Shown in pieces: positions 45,643 to 55,932 of a DNA stretch of 64,000 bases. The position numbers were made by a program, and so were the translations under genes. The notes beneath the pieces were generated by a model. That model did not search any database and was not told where the DNA came from. It saw only the letters and a program-made list of their open reading frames with translations. Position 1 is the stretch's first letter, and each line of letters starts with the position of its first letter. Source of the DNA: Paracoccaceae bacterium (GTDB lineage: Bacteria; Pseudomonadota; Alphaproteobacteria; Rhodobacterales; Rhodobacteraceae); assembly GCA_902631295.1 (NCBI GenBank), contig CACOXV010000002.1, positions 1 to 64,000 on the forward strand, given 5' to 3'.

Positions 45643-46185
45643 CTAGATTACACGTCCACTCCGCGTGAAGTAAGGTCTTTTAACACGAAATATATAATGA
45701 GAAACCAGAACAATAAACGGATATATAGATATATTAAATATTGTTTGGATTAAGCTAATTCTGAGTTGTGATGTATTTACAAATGATAGTGTAAGTACCA
45801 AATGGTAGATTAATGAAATAGCTGCAAAGGCCAATGATACTCGAACCCACTCGGCCAGGAATGATTTGTCGTCGGAGCTAGCAGTTATCGCCTTGATCAT
45901 AATTAGTATAGTAACGCTTATTCCTGAAAATAATCCTGGTGGGCGATGCAGCAAAAAGTCTTGCAACAGAAGGACAGCTATAATTAGTGTAACTGGTACA
46001 AAATTTGGCTCTCTCAGTGACCAGCAGAATATTAACAGCAAAAGAATATTTGGCCAAGGCCACCGTTGAGGTGTCGTTTGTAGTGGCATCAGATTAACCA
46101 AAATTAGAAAAATAGCGACTGCGAGAAATATAATGCGGTGAATCCATATACGTTCGCTTGGAATGTTACTCACTGGACGCCTCAT
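45643..46185 (-). CDS. mreD: Rod shape-determining protein MreD
   Basis: 180-residue polytopic membrane protein with about five hydrophobic segments ('RIIFLAVAIFLILVNLMPLQ', 'PWPNILLLLIFCWSL', 'FVPVTLIIAVLLLQDFLLHRPPGLFSGISVTILIMI', 'LIYHLVLTLSF' and the end). Sequence is weakly conserved, as expected; identity rests on size, topology, the 'LLLLxFxW' area with 'DFLLHRPPGL', and position between mreC (20 nt overlap) and PBP2. MreD is part of the MreBCD elongasome. Confidence 0.88.
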   Translation of the reverse strand: MRRPVSNIPSERIWIHRIIFLAVAIFLILVNLMPLQTTPQRWPWPNILLLLIFCWSLREPNFVPVTLIIAVLLLQDFLLHRPPGLFSGISVTILIMIKAITASSDDKSFLAEWVRVSLAFAAISLIYHLVLTLSFVNTSQLRISLIQTIFNISIYPFIVLVSHYIFRVKRPYFTRSGRVI

Positions 46186-47092
46186 TTACTATTTCAGAGG
46201 GCTCGTTAGTGTTAGATACATCAGGTGACTTTTCTTTCGATTTTATTAAACTTCCAAAGCTTTCAATTTTTTCTATTCCATAATCGCGCAACACTTTCAG
46301 GAACTCTAACCGTTCATAGTCAGCTACTAATCTGACTCGTAGTCGGCCATTTGGGTCCATAGCGAGTGTCCCAACTAGCAGTCCTGCTGGTAGCACACCA
46401 CCTCCGCCAGATGTAACAACTCTATCGCCAGGCCGAATAAGGTCAACGTTTTCGATAAATTCTACCGTAGGAGCAAATGAATTGTCGCCCATAAGTACTG
46501 CGCGCTGTCCAGAAGGCTGAACTATGACAGGTATTTGACTTGCGTTGTCTGTCAGTAAAATAACGCGACTTGTTGAAGAACCTACTCCCGAAATTCGACC
46601 TACTAACCCTAAACCATCCATCGCAGCCCATCCATCTTGTATACCATCGCGAGAGCCAATGTTTAATAAAACTGACTGACGAAAAGGAGACCCGCTGTCT
46701 GCTATAACTATGCCACTGACATGGGTTAATTTGGTATCAAGTCTAAGCTGGTTAAGATCCAATAAACGAGCATTTTCTTGTTCTAGTTGCAATGCTGCTT
46801 CTTTCCAGCTTTTCATTTGCTGAAGTTCTCTTCTTAACTCTTTATTTTGTTCTAAAAGTTTTTCATAACTTTGGTAATCCTGTGCAAGTTTTACGACAGA
46901 CGTCATCGGGCGCAATATCCATTCAAAATTTGGTACGAAGGTATCAATCACTAGAGCTCTAAATTTTTCAACTCTGGGATTATCAATCCTCCATACTACA
47001 AAAAGTCCAAAGAGAATTAAAAGTAAGACAACGGTTATTAACCTGCGAAGAGGAGCAAAGTAGTCAGTCTGCGTCTGTCGATCATTATTCAA
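46166..47092 (-). CDS. mreC: Rod shape-determining protein MreC
   Basis: 308-residue bitopic periplasmic scaffold of the elongasome that contacts PBP2. One N-terminal membrane helix ('LITVVLLLILFGLFVVWRI', about residues 18-36) is followed by a coiled coil (about 70-112, 'YEKLLEQNKELRRELQQMKSWKEAALQLEQENARLLDLN') and the MreC beta domains with 'SGIVIADSGSPFRQSVLLNIGSRDGIQDGWAAMDGLGLVGRI' and 'VVTSGGGGVLPAGLLVG'. A short acidic tail follows. It lies 18 nt after mreB and overlaps mreD by 20 nt. Confidence 0.95.
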   Translation of the reverse strand: MNNDRQTQTDYFAPLRRLITVVLLLILFGLFVVWRIDNPRVEKFRALVIDTFVPNFEWILRPMTSVVKLAQDYQSYEKLLEQNKELRRELQQMKSWKEAALQLEQENARLLDLNQLRLDTKLTHVSGIVIADSGSPFRQSVLLNIGSRDGIQDGWAAMDGLGLVGRISGVGSSTSRVILLTDNASQIPVIVQPSGQRAVLMGDNSFAPTVEFIENVDLIRPGDRVVTSGGGGVLPAGLLVGTLAMDPNGRLRVRLVADYERLEFLKVLRDYGIEKIESFGSLIKSKEKSPDVSNTNEPSEIVNEASSE

Positions 47093-47110
47093 AAGATGAA
47101 TTTACTCTAT

Positions 47111-48172
<1,062 letters not shown>

Positions 48173-48407
48173 TTAATAAAATTAAATTAGGTATGATTCT
48201 ATTGTAATTCTTAGCAATAGTCTTATACGCATCAACTGCATTTAGATAGAGGTTATTCTACTACCAATCAGATTATTTTGTATCTTTGTAAGTAATTAAT
48301 ATTATTGGAAATAAATACTTAGCTAATAATAATTGGACATTTAAAAATAAAAGGTTAAACGTCGTATTTTTGATTTTTAATGTCGGCTGGGTTCGGTGTA
48401 AGCCTAA

Positions 48408-48430
48408 GATAATGATAAAAAAATATTATC
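48408..48430. repeat. Short inverted repeat just before the ribosome site of the flavoprotein gene
   Basis: GATAAT (48408-48413) and ATTATC (48425-48430), 6 bp arms with an 11 nt A-rich spacer, ending directly before GGTAGGAG at 48431-48438. It may be an operator half-site pair or a weak mRNA hairpin near the ribosome site. AT-rich DNA makes such repeats by chance fairly often. Confidence 0.3.
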
Positions 48431-48444
48431 GGTAGGAGAAAATA

Positions 48445-50946
48445 ATGAAGACCCATTTTAAAGCAGTTATAGTAGGTGGTGGTGCAGTTGGAACATCAAT
48501 TGCCTATCATTTGGCCAAAGGGGGCTGGAATGATGTCGTGCTGTTGGAACGCGATGAATTAACATCTGGGTCAACTTGGCACGCCGCAGGTCTCCTCCCT
48601 CTATTTAATATGTCTTATGCAACAACTCACATTCATCAATATTCTGTAGAGTTCTACAAAACGCTTGAAGCTGAAACTGGATTAAACGCAGGGTTCTCTG
48701 TAGTCGGAAATCTTCGCATGGCTCAAAGTCAGGAGCGAATGGACGAGTACATGTTATACGCTTCTACAGCTGAAACTTGTGGTGTCCCATTTGAATGGAT
48801 GACCCCAAACCAAATCAAAGATCGTTGGCCGTTAGTAAGAACAGAAGATTTAGTTGGAGCTATATACCACCCAACCGATGGTTACATAAATCCTGCCGAT
48901 GTTACGATGGCCATGGCAAAAGGCGCTAGGCAAAGAGGGGTATCAATTGAGCGTAAACTTCAGGTCGACTCTTATTGTTGGAAAGGGTCCGAGTGGGAAA
49001 TTATATGCAGTAAAATGGTTGAAAAGGGTGGTAATTTAGTAGCGAGTAATGAAAAAATTACAATTATTTCAGAGCATGTGGTTACTGCCACTGGAAATCA
49101 TGCCCAAAGGACTGCAGCATTATTAGGAATTAAAATTCCAGCAATACCAGTTGAGCATCAGTTCATTGTTACAGAGCCTGACAAAGAACTGGTAAAATTT
49201 AGAGAACTAGGTAATTCAGAACACCCAGTCCTGCGGGATGCTGACGCAAAATGGTATGTGCGTGAAGAGCGAGGAGGGTGGATACTGGGACCCTACGAAA
49301 AAAATGCACCTGCTCGTTTTGAGTATGGGGTGCCGGATAGTTTTAGAGCAGATCTATTTCCGCTGGATTTGGACCGCATTGAGCAAGAATATTTGTCAAT
49401 GATCCATAGAATACCATCTACTGAAAACGTTGGTCTAAAAGACGATTTTAATGGGCCAATATGTTACACGCCTGATGGAAATCCTCTTGTTGGCCCGGCA
49501 CCCGGATTGCGAAACCTTTGGCTCGCTGAAGGATTTAGTTTTGGTATCACGGCAGCTGGTGGAACAGGCCATTATTTAGCTCAGATGATGATAGAGGGTG
49601 AGGCTGAAATTGATATGGCATCGTTAGATCCCAAGCGGTATGGCCAATGGATGACTACTGAATATGCAGCTAGAAAAAATGAAGAATGTTATGAGCATGT
49701 TTATATTTTGCATCATCCTGATGAAGAGCGACAAGCATGCAGGCCTTTGAGAACCTCTCCTTCCTATGAACGCCAGAAAAAACTGGGTGCGCAATTTGGT
49801 CAAGTAAATGGTTGGGAGCGTCCAAATTATTTTGGCCCACTTGATGCAGATGAAAATTTTGACCATGATGCAAGGAGTTTTCGTCGAGGTGCGTGGTGGG
49901 AATATGCTCTTGCAGAAGCAAGCGCAATTAGAAATAACCTTGGAATTATTGATGCTACTGCGTTCACTAAACACCTTGTTAAAGGTCCGGGGGCAGTGCG
50001 CTTTTTGGATTGGTTTACTTGTAACAAAATACCAAAAGTTGGTCGTATAAATTTAACTTATGCTTTAACAAATGCAGGTACAACGCGGACCGAATATACG
50101 ATAGTTAGGTTGAAGCAAGACGAGTTTTATCTTGTCTCGGCCGGAGCTTGGGCTGACTACGATGCCGACTACTTGCGTAAATCTGCTGAAGATAAATCTC
50201 CTGAATTTGGTTATATTGAAATACATGATGTAACATCGCAATGGGGTGTTTTTGCTGTAGCTGGGCCAAAATCCCGCGATTTTTTATCCCAACTTGTAAG
50301 GGACCAAGACCAAGAGACAGCGTTATCAAATGAACGGTTCCCTTGGCTTAGCTTTAAAAGAGTTGAGTTAGGTATGTGTTCGGTTAATGCAATAAGAGTT
50401 TCTTACACTGGAGAATTAGGATGGGAATTACATCATCCAATAGAAATGCAAAATTACCTATTTGATCTCTTACATAGTGCTGGAGAGAAATATAATTTGA
50501 AATGGGTTGGTGCTAGAGCTCAAAATTGGTTGCGTCAAGAAAAGTCATATCGAGCATTTGGAACAGAATTGGGCAGGGATGCTACACCCTTAGAGGCGGA
50601 TCTTCCACGATTTGTGGATATGTCAAAGGATTTCAATGGTAGGGCGCAAATGGAAAAGATAGGTATTAGGTCAAAATGTGTTACTCTACTCATTGATGGG
50701 CCAGAGGACTCAGATCCATGGGGTCGCGAGGCACTTTACGCTGAAGATGGAACTAAACGGATTGGAAGATTAACCTCTGGCGGTTATTCTGTTGTTTTTG
50801 AGAAATCAATAGCTATGGGCTATGTTAATCCAATTTTTGCAGTTGAGGGTCAAAAGCTGAAGGTTAAAATTCAGAATACCTTATGGAACGCTGTTGTAAC
50901 TTCTGATAGCCCTTATGATCCTAAAAATGAAAAACTTCGATGCTGA
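48445..50946 (+). CDS. Dimethylglycine/sarcosine dehydrogenase-like flavoprotein fused to a GcvT domain
   Basis: 833-residue two-domain oxidative demethylase. The N-terminal DAO-type FAD domain has 'AVIVGGGAVGTSIAYHLAKGGW' and 'SGSTWHAAGLLPLF', whose His46 is the usual site of covalent flavin in the DMGDH/SDH family. The C-terminal half (from about residue 430) is an aminomethyltransferase (GcvT/YgfZ) fold: 'RSFRRGAWWEYALAEASAIRNNLGIIDATAFTKHLVKGPGAVRFLDW', 'VRVSYTGELGWELHHP' (as IRVSYTGELGWEL) and 'GRLTSGGYSVVFEKSIAMGYV'. It would pass formaldehyde-level carbon to tetrahydrofolate. GGAG ribosome site at 48435-48438. It is followed after 71 nt by the MttB-like gene. Confidence 0.9.
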   Translation: MKTHFKAVIVGGGAVGTSIAYHLAKGGWNDVVLLERDELTSGSTWHAAGLLPLFNMSYATTHIHQYSVEFYKTLEAETGLNAGFSVVGNLRMAQSQERMDEYMLYASTAETCGVPFEWMTPNQIKDRWPLVRTEDLVGAIYHPTDGYINPADVTMAMAKGARQRGVSIERKLQVDSYCWKGSEWEIICSKMVEKGGNLVASNEKITIISEHVVTATGNHAQRTAALLGIKIPAIPVEHQFIVTEPDKELVKFRELGNSEHPVLRDADAKWYVREERGGWILGPYEKNAPARFEYGVPDSFRADLFPLDLDRIEQEYLSMIHRIPSTENVGLKDDFNGPICYTPDGNPLVGPAPGLRNLWLAEGFSFGITAAGGTGHYLAQMMIEGEAEIDMASLDPKRYGQWMTTEYAARKNEECYEHVYILHHPDEERQACRPLRTSPSYERQKKLGAQFGQVNGWERPNYFGPLDADENFDHDARSFRRGAWWEYALAEASAIRNNLGIIDATAFTKHLVKGPGAVRFLDWFTCNKIPKVGRINLTYALTNAGTTRTEYTIVRLKQDEFYLVSAGAWADYDADYLRKSAEDKSPEFGYIEIHDVTSQWGVFAVAGPKSRDFLSQLVRDQDQETALSNERFPWLSFKRVELGMCSVNAIRVSYTGELGWELHHPIEMQNYLFDLLHSAGEKYNLKWVGARAQNWLRQEKSYRAFGTELGRDATPLEADLPRFVDMSKDFNGRAQMEKIGIRSKCVTLLIDGPEDSDPWGREALYAEDGTKRIGRLTSGGYSVVFEKSIAMGYVNPIFAVEGQKLKVKIQNTLWNAVVTSDSPYDPKNEKLRC

Positions 50947-51017
50947 TGACAAACATAAATTAAAAATAAAAATTCTATTTGAACGATTGGACTGTGAAGA
51001 TCAGATGGAGCATATTT

Positions 51018-52544
51018 ATGAATAGGCGCGGGCGGTCTGAGCGAAGGAACGGCAAAGAAATTTTTGGAGGTGCATCTCCTCATATTAAACGTAGCATCTC
51101 CTTTTTTGATATACTTGATGAGGATAAGTTAGAAATAATCGAAGGCCAGGTGGACTGGCTTATTGAAAATATAGGCATAGCTTTTCGTGATGATCCCGTA
51201 GCTTTAAGTATCTGGCAAAGGGCGGGGGTCAAACCTTGCGGCGAGTATCAAGATCTCATTCGCGCTGATGCAAATTGGATCCGGCAACTGTGTTCAAATG
51301 CACCTAACGAGTTTACTCAACATGCCAGAAATCCGAAACGTTCAGTAACCATTGGGGGGGTAAATCAAGTCTTTGCGCCAATCTACGGAGCACCTTTTGT
51401 ACGCGATATGAAAGATGGTCGTAGATATGCTAAATTAAATGATTTTAAGAGTTTGGTGAAATTAACATTTATGCATCCAAATCTTCATCATGGATCTTTT
51501 GTAATTGCAGAGCCAACAGATATCCCTGTAAGCCAACGCCACTTAGATATGTTATTGGCCCACATGACTCTCTCGGACAAACCACATTTAGGAGCAATAA
51601 CAGAAAAAAGCCGCGCTCAAGATACTATTGATATGGTAGAAATTGTATTTGGGTCTGATAAGATGAAGAGCGATGTTTGTATTATGGCAAACGTAAATAC
51701 AAACTCACCATTACTTGTTGATAAAGTAGCCTCAGAGGCTATCCAAGTGTATTCTGGTCGTGGCCAAGCTATGGTTGTAACTCCCTTTATTCTATCTGGT
51801 GCAATGGGTCCGGTAAGTACTACAGCAGCAATTGCTCAAGCAATGGCTGAAGTAATGGTTTGTTGTGCATTTGCTCAGCTAGTACGCAAGGGCTCGCCTT
51901 TTGTTATGGGAAGCTTTTTATCATCAATGTCATTGAAGTCGGGTGCACCCACTTTTGGAATGCCAGAACCAGTTTTATCTAACTATGTAATTGGCCAGCT
52001 TGCTAGACGTGTCGGTTTGCCTTTGAGGTGTGGAGGCTCATTAACTGCTTCTAAAATCGAGGATGCGCAGGCGGCATATGAATCTGCGGACTCAATGCAT
52101 TCAACTATGATGGCGGGATCTAATTTTACGCTACATGCCGCAGGATGGCTTGAAGGTGGTTTGGTAACTGGGTTTGAAAAGCTAATTATGGATGCTGATA
52201 GGCTTGGTAGTTATCAAAAATTACTTCACGGCGGCCTTGTGACAGATAAGAATTCTCTCGCTCACGATGCCTATAAAGAGGTAAAGCCAGGCGGCCATTT
52301 TTTAGGTTCAGATCATACAATGCAAAATTATAAAGAAGCATTTTACGAGCCTAAATTATCTGACAGTGAAAATGTTGAGCGTTGGGAAGAGACTGGAAGT
52401 CAAGACATGCGTAAACGCGCATATGAACGCTGGAATAAAATGTTAGATAATTACAACGCCCCTGATATAGATATTTCCATTAAAGAGGAGCTATTTGAAT
52501 ATGTAGCTCGAAGAAAAAGAGAAATACCGGAGGCATGGTACTAG
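51018..52544 (+). CDS. MttB-superfamily methyltransferase without pyrrolysine (glycine betaine/quaternary amine type)
   Basis: 508-residue TIM-barrel methyltransferase of the trimethylamine methyltransferase family. Recognisable parts are 'GGASPHIKRSISFFDILDEDKLEIIEGQVDWLIENIGIAF', 'IYGAPFVRDMKDGRR', 'VVTPFILSGAMGPVSTTAAIAQAMAE' and 'GGSLTASKIEDAQAAYESADSM'. There is no in-frame TAG, so no pyrrolysine; such members act on glycine betaine, carnitine or proline betaine in characterised cases, moving a methyl to a corrinoid protein. ATG 51018 with GGAG 7 nt upstream is chosen over TTG 50979. No corrinoid-protein gene is beside it. Confidence 0.88.
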   Translation: MNRRGRSERRNGKEIFGGASPHIKRSISFFDILDEDKLEIIEGQVDWLIENIGIAFRDDPVALSIWQRAGVKPCGEYQDLIRADANWIRQLCSNAPNEFTQHARNPKRSVTIGGVNQVFAPIYGAPFVRDMKDGRRYAKLNDFKSLVKLTFMHPNLHHGSFVIAEPTDIPVSQRHLDMLLAHMTLSDKPHLGAITEKSRAQDTIDMVEIVFGSDKMKSDVCIMANVNTNSPLLVDKVASEAIQVYSGRGQAMVVTPFILSGAMGPVSTTAAIAQAMAEVMVCCAFAQLVRKGSPFVMGSFLSSMSLKSGAPTFGMPEPVLSNYVIGQLARRVGLPLRCGGSLTASKIEDAQAAYESADSMHSTMMAGSNFTLHAAGWLEGGLVTGFEKLIMDADRLGSYQKLLHGGLVTDKNSLAHDAYKEVKPGGHFLGSDHTMQNYKEAFYEPKLSDSENVERWEETGSQDMRKRAYERWNKMLDNYNAPDIDISIKEELFEYVARRKREIPEAWY

Positions 52545-52583
52545 GTTCTTCACATAAGTTTCAGTTTGAAAATTTGTAGAATA

Positions 52584-52611
52584 GAGAACACCTTTATCGG
52601 CTGGTGTTCTC
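52584..52611. terminator. Hairpin between convergent MttB-like and pnp genes
   Basis: Perfect 9 bp arms 52584-52592 and 52603-52611 with a 10 nt loop. Extra pairing is possible between AGTTTG (52563-52568) and CAAACT (52612-52617). There is no U run on either side. The place, between two converging genes, fits a two-way terminator or a mRNA 3'-end stabiliser. Confidence 0.6.
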
Positions 52612-52622
52612 CAAACTAATTA

Positions 52623-54755
52623 TTAACCTTCTTTTTTATCCTCAGTGATTTCTTCTCCGGTGTCCTGATTAACAACCTTCATTGACAATCGAACTTTACC
52701 CCTGTCGTCAAATCCCATGAGCTTAACCTTAACCTCTTGCCCTTCTTTCAATACATCTGATGGGTGGTTCAGCCGACGGCTCTCAATTTGGCTTACGTGC
52801 ACCAGGCCGTCTCGCTTCCCAAAAAAGTTCACGAAAGCCCCAAAATCAACCAACTTTACAACTGTACCAGTGTATATGCTACCAACTTCGGGTTCTGCTA
52901 CAATAGAGTGGATCATATCATATGCTTTTTGGATCGATGCTCCATCCGGAGAGGCAATTTTAATTGTACCGTCATCGCTTATATCGACTTTAGCTCCAGA
53001 TGTTTCGACTATTTCGCGAATAACTTTACCGCCTGATCCAATTACCTCCCGAATTTTATCAGTGGCCACCTTCATAGTTTCAATCCTAGGTGCGTGCACA
53101 CTGAACTCTCCAGCTTCAGAAATTGCTTTGGACATTTCTTTAAGTATGTGCATGCGTCCATCTTTTGCCTGAGATAGTGCTTGCTTCATTATTTCTGGAG
53201 TTATTCCTGCAACTTTAATATCCATCTGAAGGGACGTGATACCATTTTCTGTGCCTGCAACTTTGAAATCCATATCCCCAAGGTGATCTTCATCGCCAAG
53301 TATGTCTGTTAAAACGGCATAGGAACCATCCTCTTCAAGAATTAAACCCATAGCTACTCCGGCAACTGGACTTTTTAGTGGAACCCCGGCGTCCATCATT
53401 GCCAGTGAGCCTCCACAAACAGAGGCCATTGAAGATGATCCGTTAGACTCAGTAATTTCTGAGACAACACGGATTGTATAAGGAAAATCGGTTGCTGCTG
53501 GCAGCACTGCTTGGAGTGCTCGCCATGCTAACTTGCCGTGGCCAATTTCTCTTCTGCCCGTTGCGCCAACCCTACCAACTTCTCCAACAGAATATGGAGG
53601 GAAATTATAATGTAGCAGGAAATTAGATCTAAAATTACCGTGCAAAGCATCTATAATTTGTTCATCATCGCCTGTGCCAAGCGTTGTAACTACAAGAGCC
53701 TGAGTTTCACCACGTGTGAACAAGGCAGAACCATGCGTTCTTGGCAACAAACCGGTTTCAGAAACTATTTGGCGAATATCTGTAGTTGCTCGCCCATCGA
53801 TACGTTTACCACCCTTGACGACATCTCCCCGTAATATACCGGCTTCGAGTTTTTTCATTGCCGAACCGAGATTAGGATCTTCTAATTCTTCATCTGAAAG
53901 TTTTGATTTTATGTAGTCACGCGTTTCAGCTACAGCCAGTTGTCGTTCTTGTTTGTCGGTAATTGCAAATGAAGATCGCATTTTTTTCTCACCGATCTTT
54001 TTAACATTTTTGAGTAGTTTGGAAAAATCCGGAGCTTCAAAATTAAATGGTTCGTTTGCACAGTCTTCTGCGAGATCAATTATTAGGTCAATTACCGGTT
54101 GAATTTGTTTGTGGGCAAAAGTTACTGCTCCGAGCATCTCTTCTTCGGATAGTTCGTATGCTTCTGACTCTACCATCATAACGGCATCTTTGGTTCCTGC
54201 GACCACCAAATCCAAGCGTTGATCTGGGTTGTTTTTGAGGCCCTGCATGTCATCAACTGTTGGATTAAGGATATAATCACCATTTTCAAAACCGACTCGA
54301 GCGGCTGCAATTGGACCCATGAAAGGGACGCCAGAAAGCGTAAGAGCTGCTGATGCAGCTATCATAGCAACCACGTCTGGTGAGTTGACTAAATCATGTG
54401 AAAGTACAGTGCACATAACTAAAACCTCGTGCTTAAAGCCTTCGACGAAGAGAGGTCTTATTGGGCGATCGATTAACCGAGCTGTTAGTGTTTCTGCTTC
54501 GGAGGGGCGCGCTTCTCGCTTAAAGAAACCTCCAGGGATTTTTCCAGCAGCGTAATATTTTTCTTGGTAATGGACAGTTAGTGGAAAGAAATCTTGTCCT
54601 TCTTTCATTTCTCTTGCGAATGTTACATTTGCCATTACAGAGGTTTCACCAAGTGTGGCAATAACGGTACCATCGGCTTGCCGTGCTACTTTTCCTGTTT
54701 CTAATGTGAGTGTTTCCTCACCCCATTTTATTGATTTTTTTGTTACATCAAACAT
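52623..54755 (-). CDS. pnp: Polyribonucleotide nucleotidyltransferase (PNPase)
   Basis: 710-residue 3'-5' phosphorolytic exoribonuclease, a trimer and a degradosome partner. Two RNase PH domains are present ('[39 protein letters not shown]' and '[59 protein letters not shown]'), a helical linker, then a KH domain (about 558-615, '[15 protein letters not shown]') and an S1 domain (about 622-690, '[30 protein letters not shown]'). It follows rpsO on the same strand, as in most proteobacteria. The leader has hairpins (54792-54809, 54772-54783) that could serve autoregulation. Ribosome site AGGA before ATG 54755. Confidence 0.97.
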   Translation of the reverse strand: MFDVTKKSIKWGEETLTLETGKVARQADGTVIATLGETSVMANVTFAREMKEGQDFFPLTVHYQEKYYAAGKIPGGFFKREARPSEAETLTARLIDRPIRPLFVEGFKHEVLVMCTVLSHDLVNSPDVVAMIAASAALTLSGVPFMGPIAAARVGFENGDYILNPTVDDMQGLKNNPDQRLDLVVAGTKDAVMMVESEAYELSEEEMLGAVTFAHKQIQPVIDLIIDLAEDCANEPFNFEAPDFSKLLKNVKKIGEKKMRSSFAITDKQERQLAVAETRDYIKSKLSDEELEDPNLGSAMKKLEAGILRGDVVKGGKRIDGRATTDIRQIVSETGLLPRTHGSALFTRGETQALVVTTLGTGDDEQIIDALHGNFRSNFLLHYNFPPYSVGEVGRVGATGRREIGHGKLAWRALQAVLPAATDFPYTIRVVSEITESNGSSSMASVCGGSLAMMDAGVPLKSPVAGVAMGLILEEDGSYAVLTDILGDEDHLGDMDFKVAGTENGITSLQMDIKVAGITPEIMKQALSQAKDGRMHILKEMSKAISEAGEFSVHAPRIETMKVATDKIREVIGSGGKVIREIVETSGAKVDISDDGTIKIASPDGASIQKAYDMIHSIVAEPEVGSIYTGTVVKLVDFGAFVNFFGKRDGLVHVSQIESRRLNHPSDVLKEGQEVKVKLMGFDDRGKVRLSMKVVNQDTGEEITEDKKEG

Positions 54756-54771
54756 CTATATTTCCTAATAA

Positions 54772-54809
54772 GGCTAAAAAGCCATTCCAATAGGGGGCGT
54801 ATTCCCCCT
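54772..54809 (-). promoter_or_regulatory. rpsO-pnp intercistronic hairpins
   Basis: A strong hairpin with arms 54792-54797 and 54804-54809 (AGGGGG/CCCCCT, 6 nt loop) is followed on the minus strand by a small one with arms 54780-54783 and 54772-54775 (GGCT/AGCC, loop of four U). They lie in the 219 nt between rpsO and pnp, right before the pnp ribosome site. In E. coli the pnp leader is cut by RNase III in a stem-loop and pnp represses itself; an analogous role is an inference here. The first may also act as the rpsO terminator. Confidence 0.5.
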
Positions 54810-54974
54810 GACCAAATCAGTTACCCCGAACTACGGTCACTAGTCCGGTATCTAGATAAAGCGCGTATATAACACGAAGAAAAGAATTTAAAGCGATGAA
54901 GAACAAGTAACTACAGCCTTTAGGTTTCGCTAACAGACTTTGCCTTGGGGGTTACTTAAATGTCTTAATTCAAA

Positions 54975-55244
54975 TTATCTTCTTATACTTAGACGACCTA
55001 TAAGATCCTTATAACGCTGTTCTTCCTTATTTTTTAAAAAATCAAGAAGTTTACGTCTCTGAGCAACCATCTTCAATAAGCCTCTTCGGGAGTGGTTATC
55101 TTTCTTATGTGTTTTAAAATGCTCAGTTAATGTATTTATTCTAGATGTGAGTATCGCAACCTGAACTTCTGGAGATCCAGTATCTCCATCTTTTGTTGCA
55201 AACTCTTTTAAAACTTTTGCTTTTTCTTCTGCAGTAATCGACAA
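54975..55244 (-). CDS. rpsO: 30S ribosomal protein S15
   Basis: 89-residue primary 16S rRNA-binding protein. Diagnostic stretches are '[50 protein letters not shown]' and the C-terminal 'LIGRLSIRR'. The start is TTG 55244, giving '[20 protein letters not shown]', exactly the usual S15 length, with an AAGGA ribosome site 7 nt upstream. An ATG at 55292 would add 16 residues not seen in S15. It precedes pnp on the same strand. Confidence 0.96.
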   Translation of the reverse strand: MSITAEEKAKVLKEFATKDGDTGSPEVQVAILTSRINTLTEHFKTHKKDNHSRRGLLKMVAQRRKLLDFLKNKEEQRYKDLIGRLSIRR

Positions 55245-55407
55245 CGTATTATCCTTTATATTCTGGGTACAAGCCGGGATGTCGTCCAGCAAGACTTTAA
55301 TGTTAATGTGAGTCGCTCACGCGCAGACTTTTATTTTAATCTTTCCAAAAAGTGAAGTGCTTTAATTTTAGACAAATTTTAGAATCGGCGCAGATATTAC
55401 TGAAAAT

Positions 55408-55932
55408 TCAAACACCATTATCGCCATCCAGCCATCTTTGTGGTTTTACCTCATAGCTTATGTAGAGTGGATGCTTTGGGTGCCCCATCTTTGTGATCCC
55501 TAAACTGAATATTCTTAATTTTGCCCTAATGAAAATCTCTCTTACAGCTGCGCCTCTCGCACGATGTCTCCCATGAGTACCCCATGCAGCGATATTAATA
55601 TTTGAATTTTTGCATGTTTTCAGGATGATACTATCATTCTGGGGGCCTATTGGATCACTAACTTTTTCCATCTTCCTTGGATTTGTCTCCCGCCAAGCGA
55701 AAATGTTAGTAACAGCAAATGCGCCATACCCAAGCGAACGGGCACGCCTTTCGCAGCGTTCAACAGTAGGATCATTTTGATACTCCGTTGCGGTTGATGG
55801 ATTAAGCATTATAAAATGAGCTCTTTTTTTTGTCATATCCCACTCCCGGGACAGATAATACCTATATTTTCCGCACTCTGAATACATTGCTTCTGAATAG
55901 GCATCATCTTTCAGAAATCGTTTGGTTATCAT
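55408..55932 (-). CDS. DUF1643 protein
   Basis: About 174 residues of the DUF1643 family: 'YRYYLSREWDMTKKRAHFIMLNPSTATEYQNDPTVERCERRARSLGYGAFAVTNIFAWRETNP', 'AAWGTHG' and 'LGITKMGHPKHPLYISY'. The function is unknown; the family is widespread and often near phage or housekeeping genes. No signal peptide. ATG 55932 is chosen over GTG 55941. The start lies 29 nt inside the 3' end of truB in another frame, so translation is probably coupled to truB. Confidence 0.85.
   Translation of the reverse strand: MITKRFLKDDAYSEAMYSECGKYRYYLSREWDMTKKRAHFIMLNPSTATEYQNDPTVERCERRARSLGYGAFAVTNIFAWRETNPRKMEKVSDPIGPQNDSIILKTCKNSNINIAAWGTHGRHRARGAAVREIFIRAKLRIFSLGITKMGHPKHPLYISYEVKPQRWLDGDNGV

Noticed and set aside
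51018-52544. Pyrrolysine-containing MttB
   Set aside because: There is no in-frame TAG before the terminal stop, so this is the non-pyrrolysine branch.
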